64,000 bases of DNA from positions 186,001 to 250,000 of the forward strand of contig NZ_JAGUCO010000005.1 of NCBI RefSeq assembly GCF_018271995.1. The letters are read 5' to 3'. Below the pieces are notes generated by a model, which searched no databases, had not been told where the DNA came from, and saw only the letters and a list, made by a program, of their open reading frames with translations. Shown here piece by piece: positions 6,185 to 15,130 of the stretch (positions are counted from its first letter, which is position 1; every line of letters begins with the position of its first letter). A program made the translations under genes and the position numbers. This stretch comes from Carboxylicivirga linearis (GTDB lineage: Bacteria; Bacteroidota; Bacteroidia; Bacteroidales; Marinilabiliaceae).

Positions 6185-7165
6185 TCAAACCTTATAATAC
6201 CCTTTATACCACTCCACAAACTTACCTAAGCCCTCATCAATAGAAGTCTGTGGTTTGAAGTTGATTCTGGTTTCCAGATCAGTAATGTCAGCATAGGTGC
6301 GGTAAACATCCCCTTTTTGCATTGGAAGGAATTCTTTAGGAGCTTCTTTTCCAATATGCTTTTCGAGAGTTGATACAAAATCCATCAGTCTTACCGGTTT
6401 GTTATTACCAATGTTAAAGAGTCGATAGGGTTTGTCTTTTTCTTCAGCTGTGTCAAAAGGAAGATCGACTAATTTCTCAATAGCGTTGGTGATATCATCC
6501 ACATAGGTGAAGTCGCGTTCCATATCACCATGATTATAAATTTGAATGCTATCTCCTTTTACAATTTTATTGGAGAATGAGAAATAGGCCATATCAGGTC
6601 GTCCCCATGGACCATAAACCGTAAAGAAGCGTAAACCTGTCATGGGTATTTTATATAAAGACGCATAACTATGCGCCATCATCTCGTTTGCTTTTTTAGT
6701 AGCTGCATATAATGATACCGGTTCATCCGTTCGATTCTCTACACTAAAGGGAACTTCTTTAGTATTGCCATATACCGAGCTGGAAGAAGCGTAAATTAAA
6801 TGCTTCACCGGGTTATTACGACAAGCTTCCAGAATATTGATAAAACCAATCAAGTTACTATCGATATATTTATAGGGTTTGTCAATACTATAACGAACAC
6901 CAGCTTGTGCTGCCAAATTGATGACTATATCAAATTTTTGTTCTTGAAACAGTTCATCCAAAGCATCTTTATCGCAAATGTTAACACTTCGAAATGTGAA
7001 GTTAGGGGTGTCTTTAAGAATTTTAAGGCGATCGAATTTTAACTGAACATCGTAATACTCATTTAAAGAATCTATTCCAATTACTGTGGTGCCATTCTTA
7101 GCTAATAATTGAGATAAATGAAACCCGATAAATCCGGCTGCACCGGTGATTAGTATTTTATGCAT
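6185..7165 (-). CDS. UDP-glucuronate 4-epimerase-like NAD-dependent epimerase
   Basis: This 326-residue extended short-chain dehydrogenase begins with the NAD-binding GAAGFIGFHL motif at residues 8-17. It keeps the catalytic YAATKKANE (YxxxK) and the FFTVYGPWGRPDMA motif typical of LpsL/CapI-type UDP-glucuronate 4-epimerases, which make UDP-galacturonate for surface glycans. The N-terminal SLNEYYDVQLKFDRL also fits that subfamily. Length is slightly below the usual 335-350. UDP-glucuronate could come from the ugd gene at 43.3-44.6 kb. UDP-glucose 4-epimerase activity is the main alternative. Confidence 0.85.
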   Translation of the reverse strand: MHKILITGAAGFIGFHLSQLLAKNGTTVIGIDSLNEYYDVQLKFDRLKILKDTPNFTFRSVNICDKDALDELFQEQKFDIVINLAAQAGVRYSIDKPYKYIDSNLIGFINILEACRNNPVKHLIYASSSSVYGNTKEVPFSVENRTDEPVSLYAATKKANEMMAHSYASLYKIPMTGLRFFTVYGPWGRPDMAYFSFSNKIVKGDSIQIYNHGDMERDFTYVDDITNAIEKLVDLPFDTAEEKDKPYRLFNIGNNKPVRLMDFVSTLEKHIGKEAPKEFLPMQKGDVYRTYADITDLETRINFKPQTSIDEGLGKFVEWYKGYYKV

Positions 7166-7190
7166 AGTTTTTTTAGGATAAAGGAGTATT

Positions 7191-7614
7191 GATTAATGAT
7201 TATGGATTGTTTCGTTGATACTTATATAATCCGCTTAGTTTTTTGGAAATCAATTCTATTAGTTTCTTTTTTTTTGATAAAGTATCTTCGTTTATGTAGT
7301 TGAGATCTGTTGCAATAATTAATTGATTCGCAACTTCCATTAGACTGGTATATGCAATTTCTGTAAAATGACTCTTGTCCTTATGAGAAAACCTGGAATT
7401 ACCTTCTGCAATGTTTGAACTTATTGAAACAGCTGCTCTTCTTAATTGGCTTGTCAAGCCAAATTTTTCTTCATCAGGAAATGAGGATGTAATAAGATAA
7501 ATTTCTTTGACAAGTTTTCTGGAATCTTGCCATACTTCTAATTTTTCAAAATTGAACATGATTATATGATTGGTTTATTGAATTTTTAGCTTATTAATCT
7601 ATAATCATTAATCC
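7191..7614. mobile_element. Candidate inverted-repeat-bounded cassette 3 (four-helix-bundle gene)
   Basis: GATTAATGATTATGGATT at 7191-7208 matches the reverse complement of 7597-7614 at 17 of 18 bases. The pair encloses one four-helix-bundle gene, and the left arm overlaps its last codons. The right arm overlaps the stop codon (7595-7597) of a glycosyltransferase remnant upstream. The left arm lies 25 bp before the ATG of the epimerase gene. The order stop, arm, small gene, arm, ATG is the same as in the other cassettes. Confidence 0.48.
7200..7559 (-). CDS. Four-helix-bundle protein of the 23S rRNA intervening-sequence family (copy 3)
   Basis: This 119-residue protein opens FEKLEVWQDSRKLVKEIY and carries LRRAAVSISSNIAEGNSR and AYTSLMEVANQLIIA. 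It is strongly similar to copy 2 over its whole length. The Lys-rich tail (SKKKKLIELISKKLSGLY) completes the fourth helix. It is the third family member in 3 kb, each placed before a different polysaccharide gene. Family membership is secure and function unknown. Confidence 0.87.
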   Translation of the reverse strand: MFNFEKLEVWQDSRKLVKEIYLITSSFPDEEKFGLTSQLRRAAVSISSNIAEGNSRFSHKDKSHFTEIAYTSLMEVANQLIIATDLNYINEDTLSKKKKLIELISKKLSGLYKYQRNNP

Positions 7615-7723
7615 TTCCTCTATTAATCTGTTTATACAGCTTCGCCTCCTCAGTCACAAAAGTGTGAGTATCGTAGGTTGGTACGATGATAGAGATGAAT
7701 GGTTGCAGCTTTGGAAGGAATAA
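7595..7723 (-). pseudogene. Remnant of a family 2 glycosyltransferase
   Basis: An open stretch of about 42 codons without a start codon reads LPKLQPFISIIVPTYDT near its beginning. The FISIIVPTYD core is the usual N-terminal strand of family 2 glycosyltransferases, in which it contacts the nucleotide sugar. It continues as HTFVTEEAKLYKQIN, which I do not recognise, and stops at 7595-7597. It has an in-frame stop just upstream and no other glycosyltransferase motifs, so it is best read as a decayed gene. The identification rests on about a dozen residues. Confidence 0.4.
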
Positions 7724-7961
7724 TTATATCACTCTTGAAAATTCATAATTTACCCATTAAACCGATATGATATCCGGTTTTTAGATGGTTTTTCTTATAA
7801 CATGTTGCAATATAATAGATACCGTCCTTTTATGCACTTCTTAAAAAATCATACTCTGATTCAAAAATTGAAACAAAAGTATTAAAAAAATATAAATTCC
7901 TATGTTTTAAAAGTCACATTTGGTGTACTATTAAAGCCGATTCTGACTGTTGTCGTGTAAA

Positions 7962-9932
7962 CTAATTCATTGTCAATTGTTCATCTTTAATCAACACTAT
8001 TTTTGAATTTAGAATCTGTGTTACTTTCGTCATAAATTGTTTTAATTCGTCATAGCTTTTAGCAGGGTAAGTCGACTTGTTAAAGTTATAAGACGCATAG
8101 ATTCTGATTTTATTGTTATCCATTTTCTGTGATAAAAAAGTCAACATTAAATCTTCTTTCTGAATGGTTTGTTTTTCTGGCAGAACATCAATAGTATAAC
8201 CCAATGGTATATCAATTAAGGCTGAGTATCTATATGCCTTTTTATTGACCATGTCAACCGGCAACATTCTTTTTTCCTGCTTAAATGGATTTTCTTTAAT
8301 CGGGAAGTGGGCAAAAGGATGGAGAATGATTTGGTCATCTATTACATCTATGTTCTGATTAAATGTAAAACTAAATTCAAAAGGTTTTTCTTCATCCATC
8401 AGATTGTCTACTGTAATGTCGTCATCTTCACTTAGGCCTAAAGATTCATATTTCTTTTTAAATTTATCCTGGTTGGAATAATAGCTTCTTCGTTGATCGA
8501 TAGCGATATAGCCGGTTGATGTTTTGTTGCATTGTCCTTCTATGGTAAAATTATCGAGGTTGATACTATATTGCAGGTTGGTTTTCTCCAAGGATGGAGC
8601 ATTGTTATCGATGGTTATCCAGTTTTCACTATCCTCAGATACAACAAAGCCTTGTCCATTAATGCATTCCTCAGGAATTAATTGATTAGGACAGAAGCCT
8701 TGTGTAGCGTCTAAAAGTTGATACGAATTATCAACCTTTGCCAGTATCAAAACATAATTAAAAAAGTCGGAATAGGGGAAATCTGTGTTAACCTTACCAT
8801 GATCGCGGGTGCTAATAATTACCGGTTCAGCCTCAATGTTATTGGCTCTTAAAATGCCTATGGTAAGTAAATTAATGTTGGCGATATTGCCACTTAATTC
8901 ATTTTGAAAATCCTTAAAACTTTTTTGGGCAAACTTACCTTCGTATCGATTCCATTTGTAATTACTTTTTACCATGTTAAGAATGGCATTTGATCTTTCG
9001 GATTCGGGCAAAGAAGAGAATTGACTAGCATTTTTGGCTGCCCACTTGGTTGATTTTTTTATGTATCTGCCAAAGTCATCCATGTCCAGTAAATCATTAG
9101 CCAATTTAGGCCACGTATCCATAAATTTTTGTTTATAACCGCCAGGGTGATTGATCTCGACAAGCTGAAAATCCAATTTTTTGATATAATCAGTTCTGGA
9201 TGATATAAAGCTCTCATCCTGAAATGAAGGGATGTTTTTTAGTCCAAATTCATATACATAATCACGAAAAATAATTCCACCAAAATGTCTGTCAATTCCT
9301 TTCTGCTCAAACTGATTGAAGTGATCTAAATTGCCTACTCCTTGTATGCGATAACGATAGGAGTAAAAAGGAATCATAGCAGCAGAATATTGACTATACA
9401 TGGTAGGTATGTCATTCTGAAACTCCCAATCGCGAAAGTGCACATGGTAAGGCGAGTCGATGGTGTAAGTAAATTCGATAATAGAGCCATCAGTCACTTT
9501 GGGCATGGCGAACTTCTTTAAATAAACATATTGGCTAATTTTTTCTTCATAAACCTGTTCAATATTCAAAGGAGTTTTTTCCATTTTAGCATCTTTGAAG
9601 TTATAAGTGAAGCCCTTAATATCGCGAACTTTTTCCCTATTGTGTTCAGAAATGTACAAGGGTATAACTATTTCTCCTTCGTCATATCCTCCTTCATTAA
9701 ATATTTTAATGCGGGTATGTCTTTTAAAATTAACAATAAAACCAGATCCTTCTTCTTGAATAAATTGTGATACACCATAATCGAAAAGAATAACTGCAGG
9801 TGCCTCTTTTTCAAAAGGACATTCTTTTAATCTTAAATCATCGGGATTTAATACGCCAAATTTCTCCGATCTGTTTTGGGCATTGCTAAAAAAGTAAATA
9901 ATAATAAATAGGGAAGTTGCGAATATTTTCAT
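7962..9932 (-). CDS. DUF3857 protein with a degenerate transglutaminase-like domain
   Basis: This 656-residue exported protein has a signal peptide ending near SNAQN, an N-terminal DUF3857 beta domain (about 60-250), a transglutaminase-like core (about 290-440) and a C-terminal beta region. In the core the segment that normally carries the nucleophilic cysteine reads ELSGNIANINLL (about 345-356), with no Cys. The His-bearing strand reads FFNYVLIL, with Tyr in place of His, and only an Asp (LLDATQ) remains. It is therefore probably not a catalytic transglutaminase or protease. This variant is seen in other Bacteroidota, as far as I recall. It lies 23 bp downstream of a related gene with an intact triad. 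Confidence 0.82.
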   Translation of the reverse strand: MKIFATSLFIIIYFFSNAQNRSEKFGVLNPDDLRLKECPFEKEAPAVILFDYGVSQFIQEEGSGFIVNFKRHTRIKIFNEGGYDEGEIVIPLYISEHNREKVRDIKGFTYNFKDAKMEKTPLNIEQVYEEKISQYVYLKKFAMPKVTDGSIIEFTYTIDSPYHVHFRDWEFQNDIPTMYSQYSAAMIPFYSYRYRIQGVGNLDHFNQFEQKGIDRHFGGIIFRDYVYEFGLKNIPSFQDESFISSRTDYIKKLDFQLVEINHPGGYKQKFMDTWPKLANDLLDMDDFGRYIKKSTKWAAKNASQFSSLPESERSNAILNMVKSNYKWNRYEGKFAQKSFKDFQNELSGNIANINLLTIGILRANNIEAEPVIISTRDHGKVNTDFPYSDFFNYVLILAKVDNSYQLLDATQGFCPNQLIPEECINGQGFVVSEDSENWITIDNNAPSLEKTNLQYSINLDNFTIEGQCNKTSTGYIAIDQRRSYYSNQDKFKKKYESLGLSEDDDITVDNLMDEEKPFEFSFTFNQNIDVIDDQIILHPFAHFPIKENPFKQEKRMLPVDMVNKKAYRYSALIDIPLGYTIDVLPEKQTIQKEDLMLTFLSQKMDNNKIRIYASYNFNKSTYPAKSYDELKQFMTKVTQILNSKIVLIKDEQLTMN

Positions 9933-9955
9933 GATTCTTTTAAATAGGTATTTAG

Positions 9956-11800
9956 CTAATAAGTTATTAGTATCTTTTGGTTTTCAAATTGATTAATTTT
10001 CTTAATGAAAGAATAAAACTCGTTATAGTTTTCATTCGGGTATGTACCGGCATATATGACGATATCTCTTATCACAGCAATTGTTTTGTCATATGTTTGT
10101 ACTTTTTTTCGATAGCCTCCAAAAGGCGTAGTCAGGTCGGAATCGTTTAAACCTTTTAACGATTTTATTGGTTGGTCGCATTGATACAAAATAGTGTCGG
10201 ATCGCACTATGGGCATATTAATTACGACCGGTTGAGTTCTTTTCTCCGGTTTCTCCATTTTAAAAGAATACGAATTGATGGGTCGGATCAGTATTTTATT
10301 ACCCATTTCCTCAGCCAGGTTCGGAATTTGTGCTGTAAAACTTAGTTTGGCAATACTCATATCTCTGTTAGGGATAGAATGGTGGATTTCAGTAAAATCA
10401 ACTCCTTTTATCAGGTTTATTCTGTCCAGTAAATCGGGTTGTTGACTTTTAGGGATATTGTTGCCCATTTGTTTAAAGAATTCGTAGTTTCTGCCTTTTA
10501 ATACTGCGTTCGAATTAATTATGGATGCTTTCTTTGTGTTAACGATTACCGTAGTTGAGAAATTGTTTCTGCATTGTTCAGTTGTCATAATGGGGGTATG
10601 CACCAGTTTGCTATTGTTATTATCAATCACTAGTGCTTTTCTGTTTTGCGTAAAACTACCCAGATAATTAAAAGGAGCGGTGGAGTCGGTGCATTCCAGC
10701 CAAACCGTATCGTTGGGTTGAGGAACGCAAAGTATTACATGGTTGAATTGGTTAGATGGAAATTCCTCCTTTATTCTCACCGGATTGGTATCGGCATACA
10801 CTATGGTGTAATTCGATTTTATGCCGGCTTCTTTCAACAATGCTTTCATATAATTCGTAAGGGCTTTACAATCGCCATATTTATTGTTACAAACATATTC
10901 TGCCGGATAAGTTTGCAGTCCGCCAAGTTCAAGAGATACATTAATATACCTGGTGTTATCTTGCATGTAATGGTAAAGTACTTTTATTTTATCTCTCGTA
11001 TTGCTTATGGTATCAGTAAGTTGGTGGACTCGAATCTGTTCTTCAACTGTTAACCGGTCTAGTTTATAATTTAACTGATATAACCAATTGCCGAATGATT
11101 GCCAGCTTTCTGTGCTGCCATCCAATCCATAATGAAACTTCTCGGGGATTATTTCAACTCTTGGAGCTAAGGAATATTGAGATGGAGAAAATCTTTCTTT
11201 TGTGGGATGTTGTGGATTAAATACTTTCCAGTAGTATGTTATTTCTGTGTTTGCTTCGTTGAGAGTTGTATAAGTTGTGTCTATTTTGTTTTCAATGGTT
11301 TTAAATGAGTAGTCGATAGGTAGAGTTGCAATTAATGTTGCCTCTTCTATGTTATCATCAAATTTATAAGTAGGAAGCCAGTTGTAAAGATGTATATAAT
11401 TCTTAATTTCAAAGGAGTACGTGTATTTTAATACATAAGGATATTGATTATATAGTAATGAGAAAGATGTGTATATACCATCATTGTGGAAGGTGGAATT
11501 GGAATATGCATTTGAGTATTTAAGATCTTTCTTCTTCAGTTTTCTAATTTCGTAACCAAATAAATCTACTAAACTGGCTTGAATATCTTTTAACTTATCT
11601 TCAGAATAGATGTCAACTTCAGCATAATTAGTGCCTTTGGGTGAGTTGATTAATATTTCAACTTCGGTGCTGACAATTACCTTGTTGTTATTGAAGTTTA
11701 TATGAGTGTCGTATTTTTTTACTAAAGCATGTTGACTTTGTGCCAAACAATAAATATTAAAAAAGAAGGTTATAAAAAAAAGAAAGAGGTGCTTAGGCAT
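9956..11800 (-). CDS. DUF3857 transglutaminase-like protein with intact Cys-His-Asp
   Basis: This 614-residue protein has a hydrophobic signal peptide ending around CLAQS, a DUF3857 domain (about 30-220) and a transglutaminase-like domain. The catalytic set is visible: C311 in YGDCKALTNYMKALL, H354 in FNHVIL and D372 in ECTDS. It would act in the periplasm or at the outer membrane, but the substrate is unknown. It is transcribed just ahead of the 7962-9932 gene, whose product lost the Cys and His, so the two may work as an active/inactive pair. Upstream lies a divergent gene for a DUF4382 lipoprotein. Confidence 0.83.
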   Translation of the reverse strand: MPKHLFLFFITFFFNIYCLAQSQHALVKKYDTHINFNNNKVIVSTEVEILINSPKGTNYAEVDIYSEDKLKDIQASLVDLFGYEIRKLKKKDLKYSNAYSNSTFHNDGIYTSFSLLYNQYPYVLKYTYSFEIKNYIHLYNWLPTYKFDDNIEEATLIATLPIDYSFKTIENKIDTTYTTLNEANTEITYYWKVFNPQHPTKERFSPSQYSLAPRVEIIPEKFHYGLDGSTESWQSFGNWLYQLNYKLDRLTVEEQIRVHQLTDTISNTRDKIKVLYHYMQDNTRYINVSLELGGLQTYPAEYVCNNKYGDCKALTNYMKALLKEAGIKSNYTIVYADTNPVRIKEEFPSNQFNHVILCVPQPNDTVWLECTDSTAPFNYLGSFTQNRKALVIDNNNSKLVHTPIMTTEQCRNNFSTTVIVNTKKASIINSNAVLKGRNYEFFKQMGNNIPKSQQPDLLDRINLIKGVDFTEIHHSIPNRDMSIAKLSFTAQIPNLAEEMGNKILIRPINSYSFKMEKPEKRTQPVVINMPIVRSDTILYQCDQPIKSLKGLNDSDLTTPFGGYRKKVQTYDKTIAVIRDIVIYAGTYPNENYNEFYSFIKKINQFENQKILITY

Positions 11801-11921
11801 ATTTTTTGATTTTGAATATATTATTTTTTAAAATATTAACAGAATATTTTCCACTATTTCATATATGATCTTTAGGAATGACACCTTATTAAGAATGGGT
11901 GTAAATTATGATGGGAAATAT

Positions 11922-11951
11922 TTTGGTTAAAAAAATATGACAGTAAATTTG
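11922..11951 (+). promoter_or_regulatory. Bacteroidota-type promoter for the DUF4382 lipoprotein gene
   Basis: TTTG at 11922-11925 and TAAATTTG at 11944-11951 are separated by 18 bases, matching the primary sigma consensus of this phylum. The predicted transcription start near 11958 leaves a leader of about 24 nt. Confidence 0.7.
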
Positions 11952-11981
11952 TCATGGGAAAACACACAAACAAAATAAAGT

Positions 11982-12749
11982 ATGAAAAAATTATTGATTT
12001 TAATGATGGCAGTGGCACTTTTCGCTTGTGAAGAGTCAAGGAAAGATGCCAAATTACAATTATTTCTAACCGATGCGCCTTCGCCTTACGAAGAAGTGCT
12101 GATCGACATTCAGGATGTTAAAATTAATGTTTCATCAGAAGATGATGAAGGTGGGTGGCGTTCTTTGGATGATATCAATACAGGTGTTTATAACCTGCTT
12201 GATTTCACCAATGGGTTAGACACTTTACTGGGTGAATATATTATGCCTGCGGGACGAATTTCACAGATCAGACTGGTTTTAGGTGAGGATAATCAGGTTA
12301 AGATTGATGGTGACTACTACGATTTAGATACCCCATCGGCACAGCAGTCAGGTTTAAAACTGAATGTACAAGTTGTATTGAATGAAGGTATAACTTACAA
12401 AATGTGGTTAGATTTTGATGCGGGGCGTTCCATTGTAGAAAAAGGAAATGGTGGATATGCTCTAAAACCAGTTATCAGAACTTTTACAGAAGCTACTAGT
12501 GGAGCCATAAAAGGCGTTGTAAAACCTGTAGAAGCAAAACCTTATATAATGGCTATATCTGCTGTTGAAGATACATTTGGAACATATGCCGATACTATTA
12601 CTGGTAATTTCCTGGTAAGAGGTTTGGAAGCAGGAAGCTATAAGGTCGTTATTAATCCGGCTAATGAAGATTACGAAAAAATAACTGTTGAAGATATAGC
12701 AGTTGAACTAGGTTTAGTTACCGAGTTGGATACCGTTAAATTTGAATAG
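11982..12749 (+). CDS. DUF4382 domain lipoprotein
   Basis: This 255-residue lipoprotein has a signal peptide with lipobox LFAC followed by EES. Residues of about 25-165 fit DUF4382, a beta-sandwich domain recognisable by LFLTDAPSPYEEVLIDIQDV and the later LDFDAGRSIV and LKPVIR patterns. The C-terminal 80 residues (AIKGVVKPVEAKPYI to the end) resemble a carboxypeptidase regulatory-like fold. It should be anchored to the outer or inner membrane facing the periplasm or the surface. Function is unknown. It stands alone behind its own promoter and is divergent from the transglutaminase-like genes. Confidence 0.85.
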   Translation: MKKLLILMMAVALFACEESRKDAKLQLFLTDAPSPYEEVLIDIQDVKINVSSEDDEGGWRSLDDINTGVYNLLDFTNGLDTLLGEYIMPAGRISQIRLVLGEDNQVKIDGDYYDLDTPSAQQSGLKLNVQVVLNEGITYKMWLDFDAGRSIVEKGNGGYALKPVIRTFTEATSGAIKGVVKPVEAKPYIMAISAVEDTFGTYADTITGNFLVRGLEAGSYKVVINPANEDYEKITVEDIAVELGLVTELDTVKFE

Positions 12750-12844
12750 AGTATTGTTCTAATAATAAAAAAAAAGAGAGGATATCTAAAAACTAAACAT
12801 CAAAACAACGTTTGTTTTAATTTGTAATAATATCACTCTATGTT

Positions 12845-12902
12845 ACCCCTAAATCCCCTGAAGGGGACTTAAGCCTCCCTTTTAGGGGAGGTTTGGTGGG
12901 GT
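12845..12902. repeat. Interspersed palindromic repeat (CCCCTAAATCCCC type)
   Basis: The unit starts ACCCCTAAATCCCCTGAAGG and ends GGTTTGGTGGGGT. It holds two inner hairpins (CCCCTGAAGGGG and CCTCCCTTTTAGGGGAGG) inside an outer ACCCC/GGGGT pairing. Repeats of this look are common between genes in Bacteroidota. It lies between the ends of two convergent genes and could also act as a terminator, although no long T run follows. Confidence 0.65.
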
Positions 12903-12973
12903 ATAATGTAAGTAAAGTTACAAATTGAAAGATTCCGTGTTTGCAAAATTACTTTTTGGACACCCTGTCTTTT

Positions 12974-13666
12974 TTATCGTTGAGTAATATCTCCTCCTCC
13001 TGATTCACTTATGTTTTTTACCACCGGGTTGCCAAAATAATCTATATCACTTCCTCCTGAAGCCTTAGCTGTTAATTCTTTCTCGGCCCAAACCTTGGCA
13101 TCAGCACCGCCGGAAGTACTTACTTTAACTTTTTGAGCTTTTAATTCTCCGGCATCTATATCAGAACCTCCACTTGCGGAAGCAGAAAGTATTTCTGTAC
13201 TACCTTTAATTTTAATATCGGAACCACCAGATGTGGTTAAGATAATTTCATCAGCAATAACTTCAAGGTAAGCATCAGCACCACCAGAGGTTGAAACTTT
13301 TATTTTAGTAGAATTGAATGTATTCTGACCGTAAACATCGGCACCACCACCGGCAATTATTTCGTTTATTTGTTTGATAGTCAAATACACTTTTGGAGCC
13401 TGTCTGACGCCCCACATGTAATTGCGCTTGTTGTATATTTTAAGAGTGTTGTTGCTGACTTCAGTAATGATCTTATGCATTTCACTTTTGTCGGCTTCAA
13501 CACTTAATTCTATTTCATCACCTTGTGTTAGGTAAAGGTTGATACCGGAAGAAACTTCAATTTTTGTAAAATAAGAAACTTTACGTTGCTCTTTTTCCTG
13601 GGCATTAGAAATTAATGTCGCTAGCAGAAATAGAGCAGAGGCTAAAAATGCAGATTTATATTTCAT
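12974..13666 (-). CDS. DUF2807 (putative auto-transporter adhesin head GIN) protein
   Basis: This 230-residue exported protein has a signal peptide ending at SNAQE. The rest is a right-handed beta-helix-like DUF2807 domain. The repeats are easy to see: GGGADVYG, SGGADAYL, SGGSDIKI, SGGSDIDA, SGGADAKV, SGGSDIDY and finally SGGGDITQR, spaced about 17-25 residues apart. Each SGG[AS]D turn would stack on the previous one. The family is widespread in Bacteroidota and its role is not established. The gene is separate from its neighbours. Confidence 0.85.
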   Translation of the reverse strand: MKYKSAFLASALFLLATLISNAQEKEQRKVSYFTKIEVSSGINLYLTQGDEIELSVEADKSEMHKIITEVSNNTLKIYNKRNYMWGVRQAPKVYLTIKQINEIIAGGGADVYGQNTFNSTKIKVSTSGGADAYLEVIADEIILTTSGGSDIKIKGSTEILSASASGGSDIDAGELKAQKVKVSTSGGADAKVWAEKELTAKASGGSDIDYFGNPVVKNISESGGGDITQR

Positions 13667-13763
13667 ATTTATGATGTGTTATTTTTTATACGACGCCTTC
13701 AGTGGTATAAAAGTTACAAACTCATGATAATTAGATCAATTAATACAAGTTATGAAATTCTAT

Positions 13764-15125
13764 TTAATCGAGAGATTTAATTTTAGAAAAGTATTTAACT
13801 GTTGCTTTCTTAACATGAGGGGCTAAAATAATGGCTGCAATCATGTTTGGAAAAGCCATTAAAGCATATGCAGAATCAATAAAGGCAACCACTACGTTAA
13901 TTGAAACAATAGCTGCTATTACAGCACTTACAACACTAAAACCGTTGTAAATATTTTTAGATTTTGAGCCAAAAAGATAGACAGAACATTTATTGCCATA
14001 ATAAGGAAAAGTAAATAGAGTAGATAAGGCAAAAAAGATAACGCATAGAATTAATAAATATGGACCGTAGGTAGGAATGGCCTTATTAAAAGCCATGGCT
14101 GTAAGGGTTATTCCGTTGGCTTCGGTTGTATGCCATACATCAGTCACTAATATGGCCAGAGCAGTCATAGTACAAACAATTAAAGTATCAACAATGGGGC
14201 CAAGCATTGCAACTAATCCTTCACGAACAGGCTCATTGGTTTTAGCTGCTCCATGAGCCAAGGGTGCTGTTCCTATACCAGCTTCATTTGAAAAGGCAGC
14301 TCTTTTAACTCCGGTTATAATTATGGTACCCAGTGCTCCACCTAAAACAGCATCGGCTGTAAATGCATCTGTAAATATTAACGCAATCGCATGCCAAAGC
14401 CTGTCGGGATGAGAAAAAATGATGAATAGTACGATGGCTATATAAATGACTACCATTAATGGAACCATTCGTGAAGTAACACGCCCAATTCGTTTGATTC
14501 CTCCGAAAATTACTATCGACATAAAAAGAGCAATGATCAGACCTGTAATCAAATCGGATAAAAAACCTACTTTAATGCCATTAGGTTGTAATACCACATC
14601 GCGAAATACCTGAGTTAACTGGTTACTCTGAAAAACCGGAAATACAGCAAACATAGCTGTAACAGCAAAGAAAACAGCCAGTGGCTTCCATTTCCTACCT
14701 AATCCTTCAATGATTATATACATAGGACCACCTTGTATTTCACCTTTGTCGTCTTTACCACGAAACATTACAGCAAGTGTATTAGTGAAATATTTAGTTG
14801 ATATTCCAAAGATGGCGCTAATCCACATCCAGAAAATAGCACCGGGACCGCCTTGAGAGATGGCAACTGCCACACCACTAATATTTCCCATTCCAACGGT
14901 AGCAGCCAGAGCTGTTGATAATGCCTGAAAATGGTTGATTTGGCCAGCCTCGTTTGGATCATCGTATTTACCTCGTAAAATATCTATTGCATGACCGATA
15001 TGACGAAAAGGAATTAATTTACTGTACAGGGTGAAGAAAAATCCGCCTCCAATTAGAAGAATTAATAAAGGAGTTCCCCAAATGAAATCACTGAATTGGA
15101 TAATGGTTTGTTCAAAAGCTTTCAT
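13764..15125 (-). CDS. Sodium:alanine symporter family amino-acid carrier
   Basis: This 453-residue inner-membrane carrier belongs to the AGCS family (TC 2.A.25) and imports Ala or Gly with Na+. It shows many hydrophobic segments and the family signatures ALAATVGMGNISGVA near residue 70 and GVKRAAFSNEAGIGTAPLAH near 275. Length is normal. It has its own promoter in the divergent region shared with fumarase. The exact substrate cannot be fixed from sequence. Confidence 0.92.
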   Translation of the reverse strand: MKAFEQTIIQFSDFIWGTPLLILLIGGGFFFTLYSKLIPFRHIGHAIDILRGKYDDPNEAGQINHFQALSTALAATVGMGNISGVAVAISQGGPGAIFWMWISAIFGISTKYFTNTLAVMFRGKDDKGEIQGGPMYIIIEGLGRKWKPLAVFFAVTAMFAVFPVFQSNQLTQVFRDVVLQPNGIKVGFLSDLITGLIIALFMSIVIFGGIKRIGRVTSRMVPLMVVIYIAIVLFIIFSHPDRLWHAIALIFTDAFTADAVLGGALGTIIITGVKRAAFSNEAGIGTAPLAHGAAKTNEPVREGLVAMLGPIVDTLIVCTMTALAILVTDVWHTTEANGITLTAMAFNKAIPTYGPYLLILCVIFFALSTLFTFPYYGNKCSVYLFGSKSKNIYNGFSVVSAVIAAIVSINVVVAFIDSAYALMAFPNMIAAIILAPHVKKATVKYFSKIKSLD

Positions 15126-15130
15126 TTTTG

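Noticed and set aside
7724-7961. Possible gene between the glycosyltransferase remnant and the DUF3857 gene
   Set aside because: All frames are broken by stops and no motif is visible. It is treated as plain intergenic DNA.
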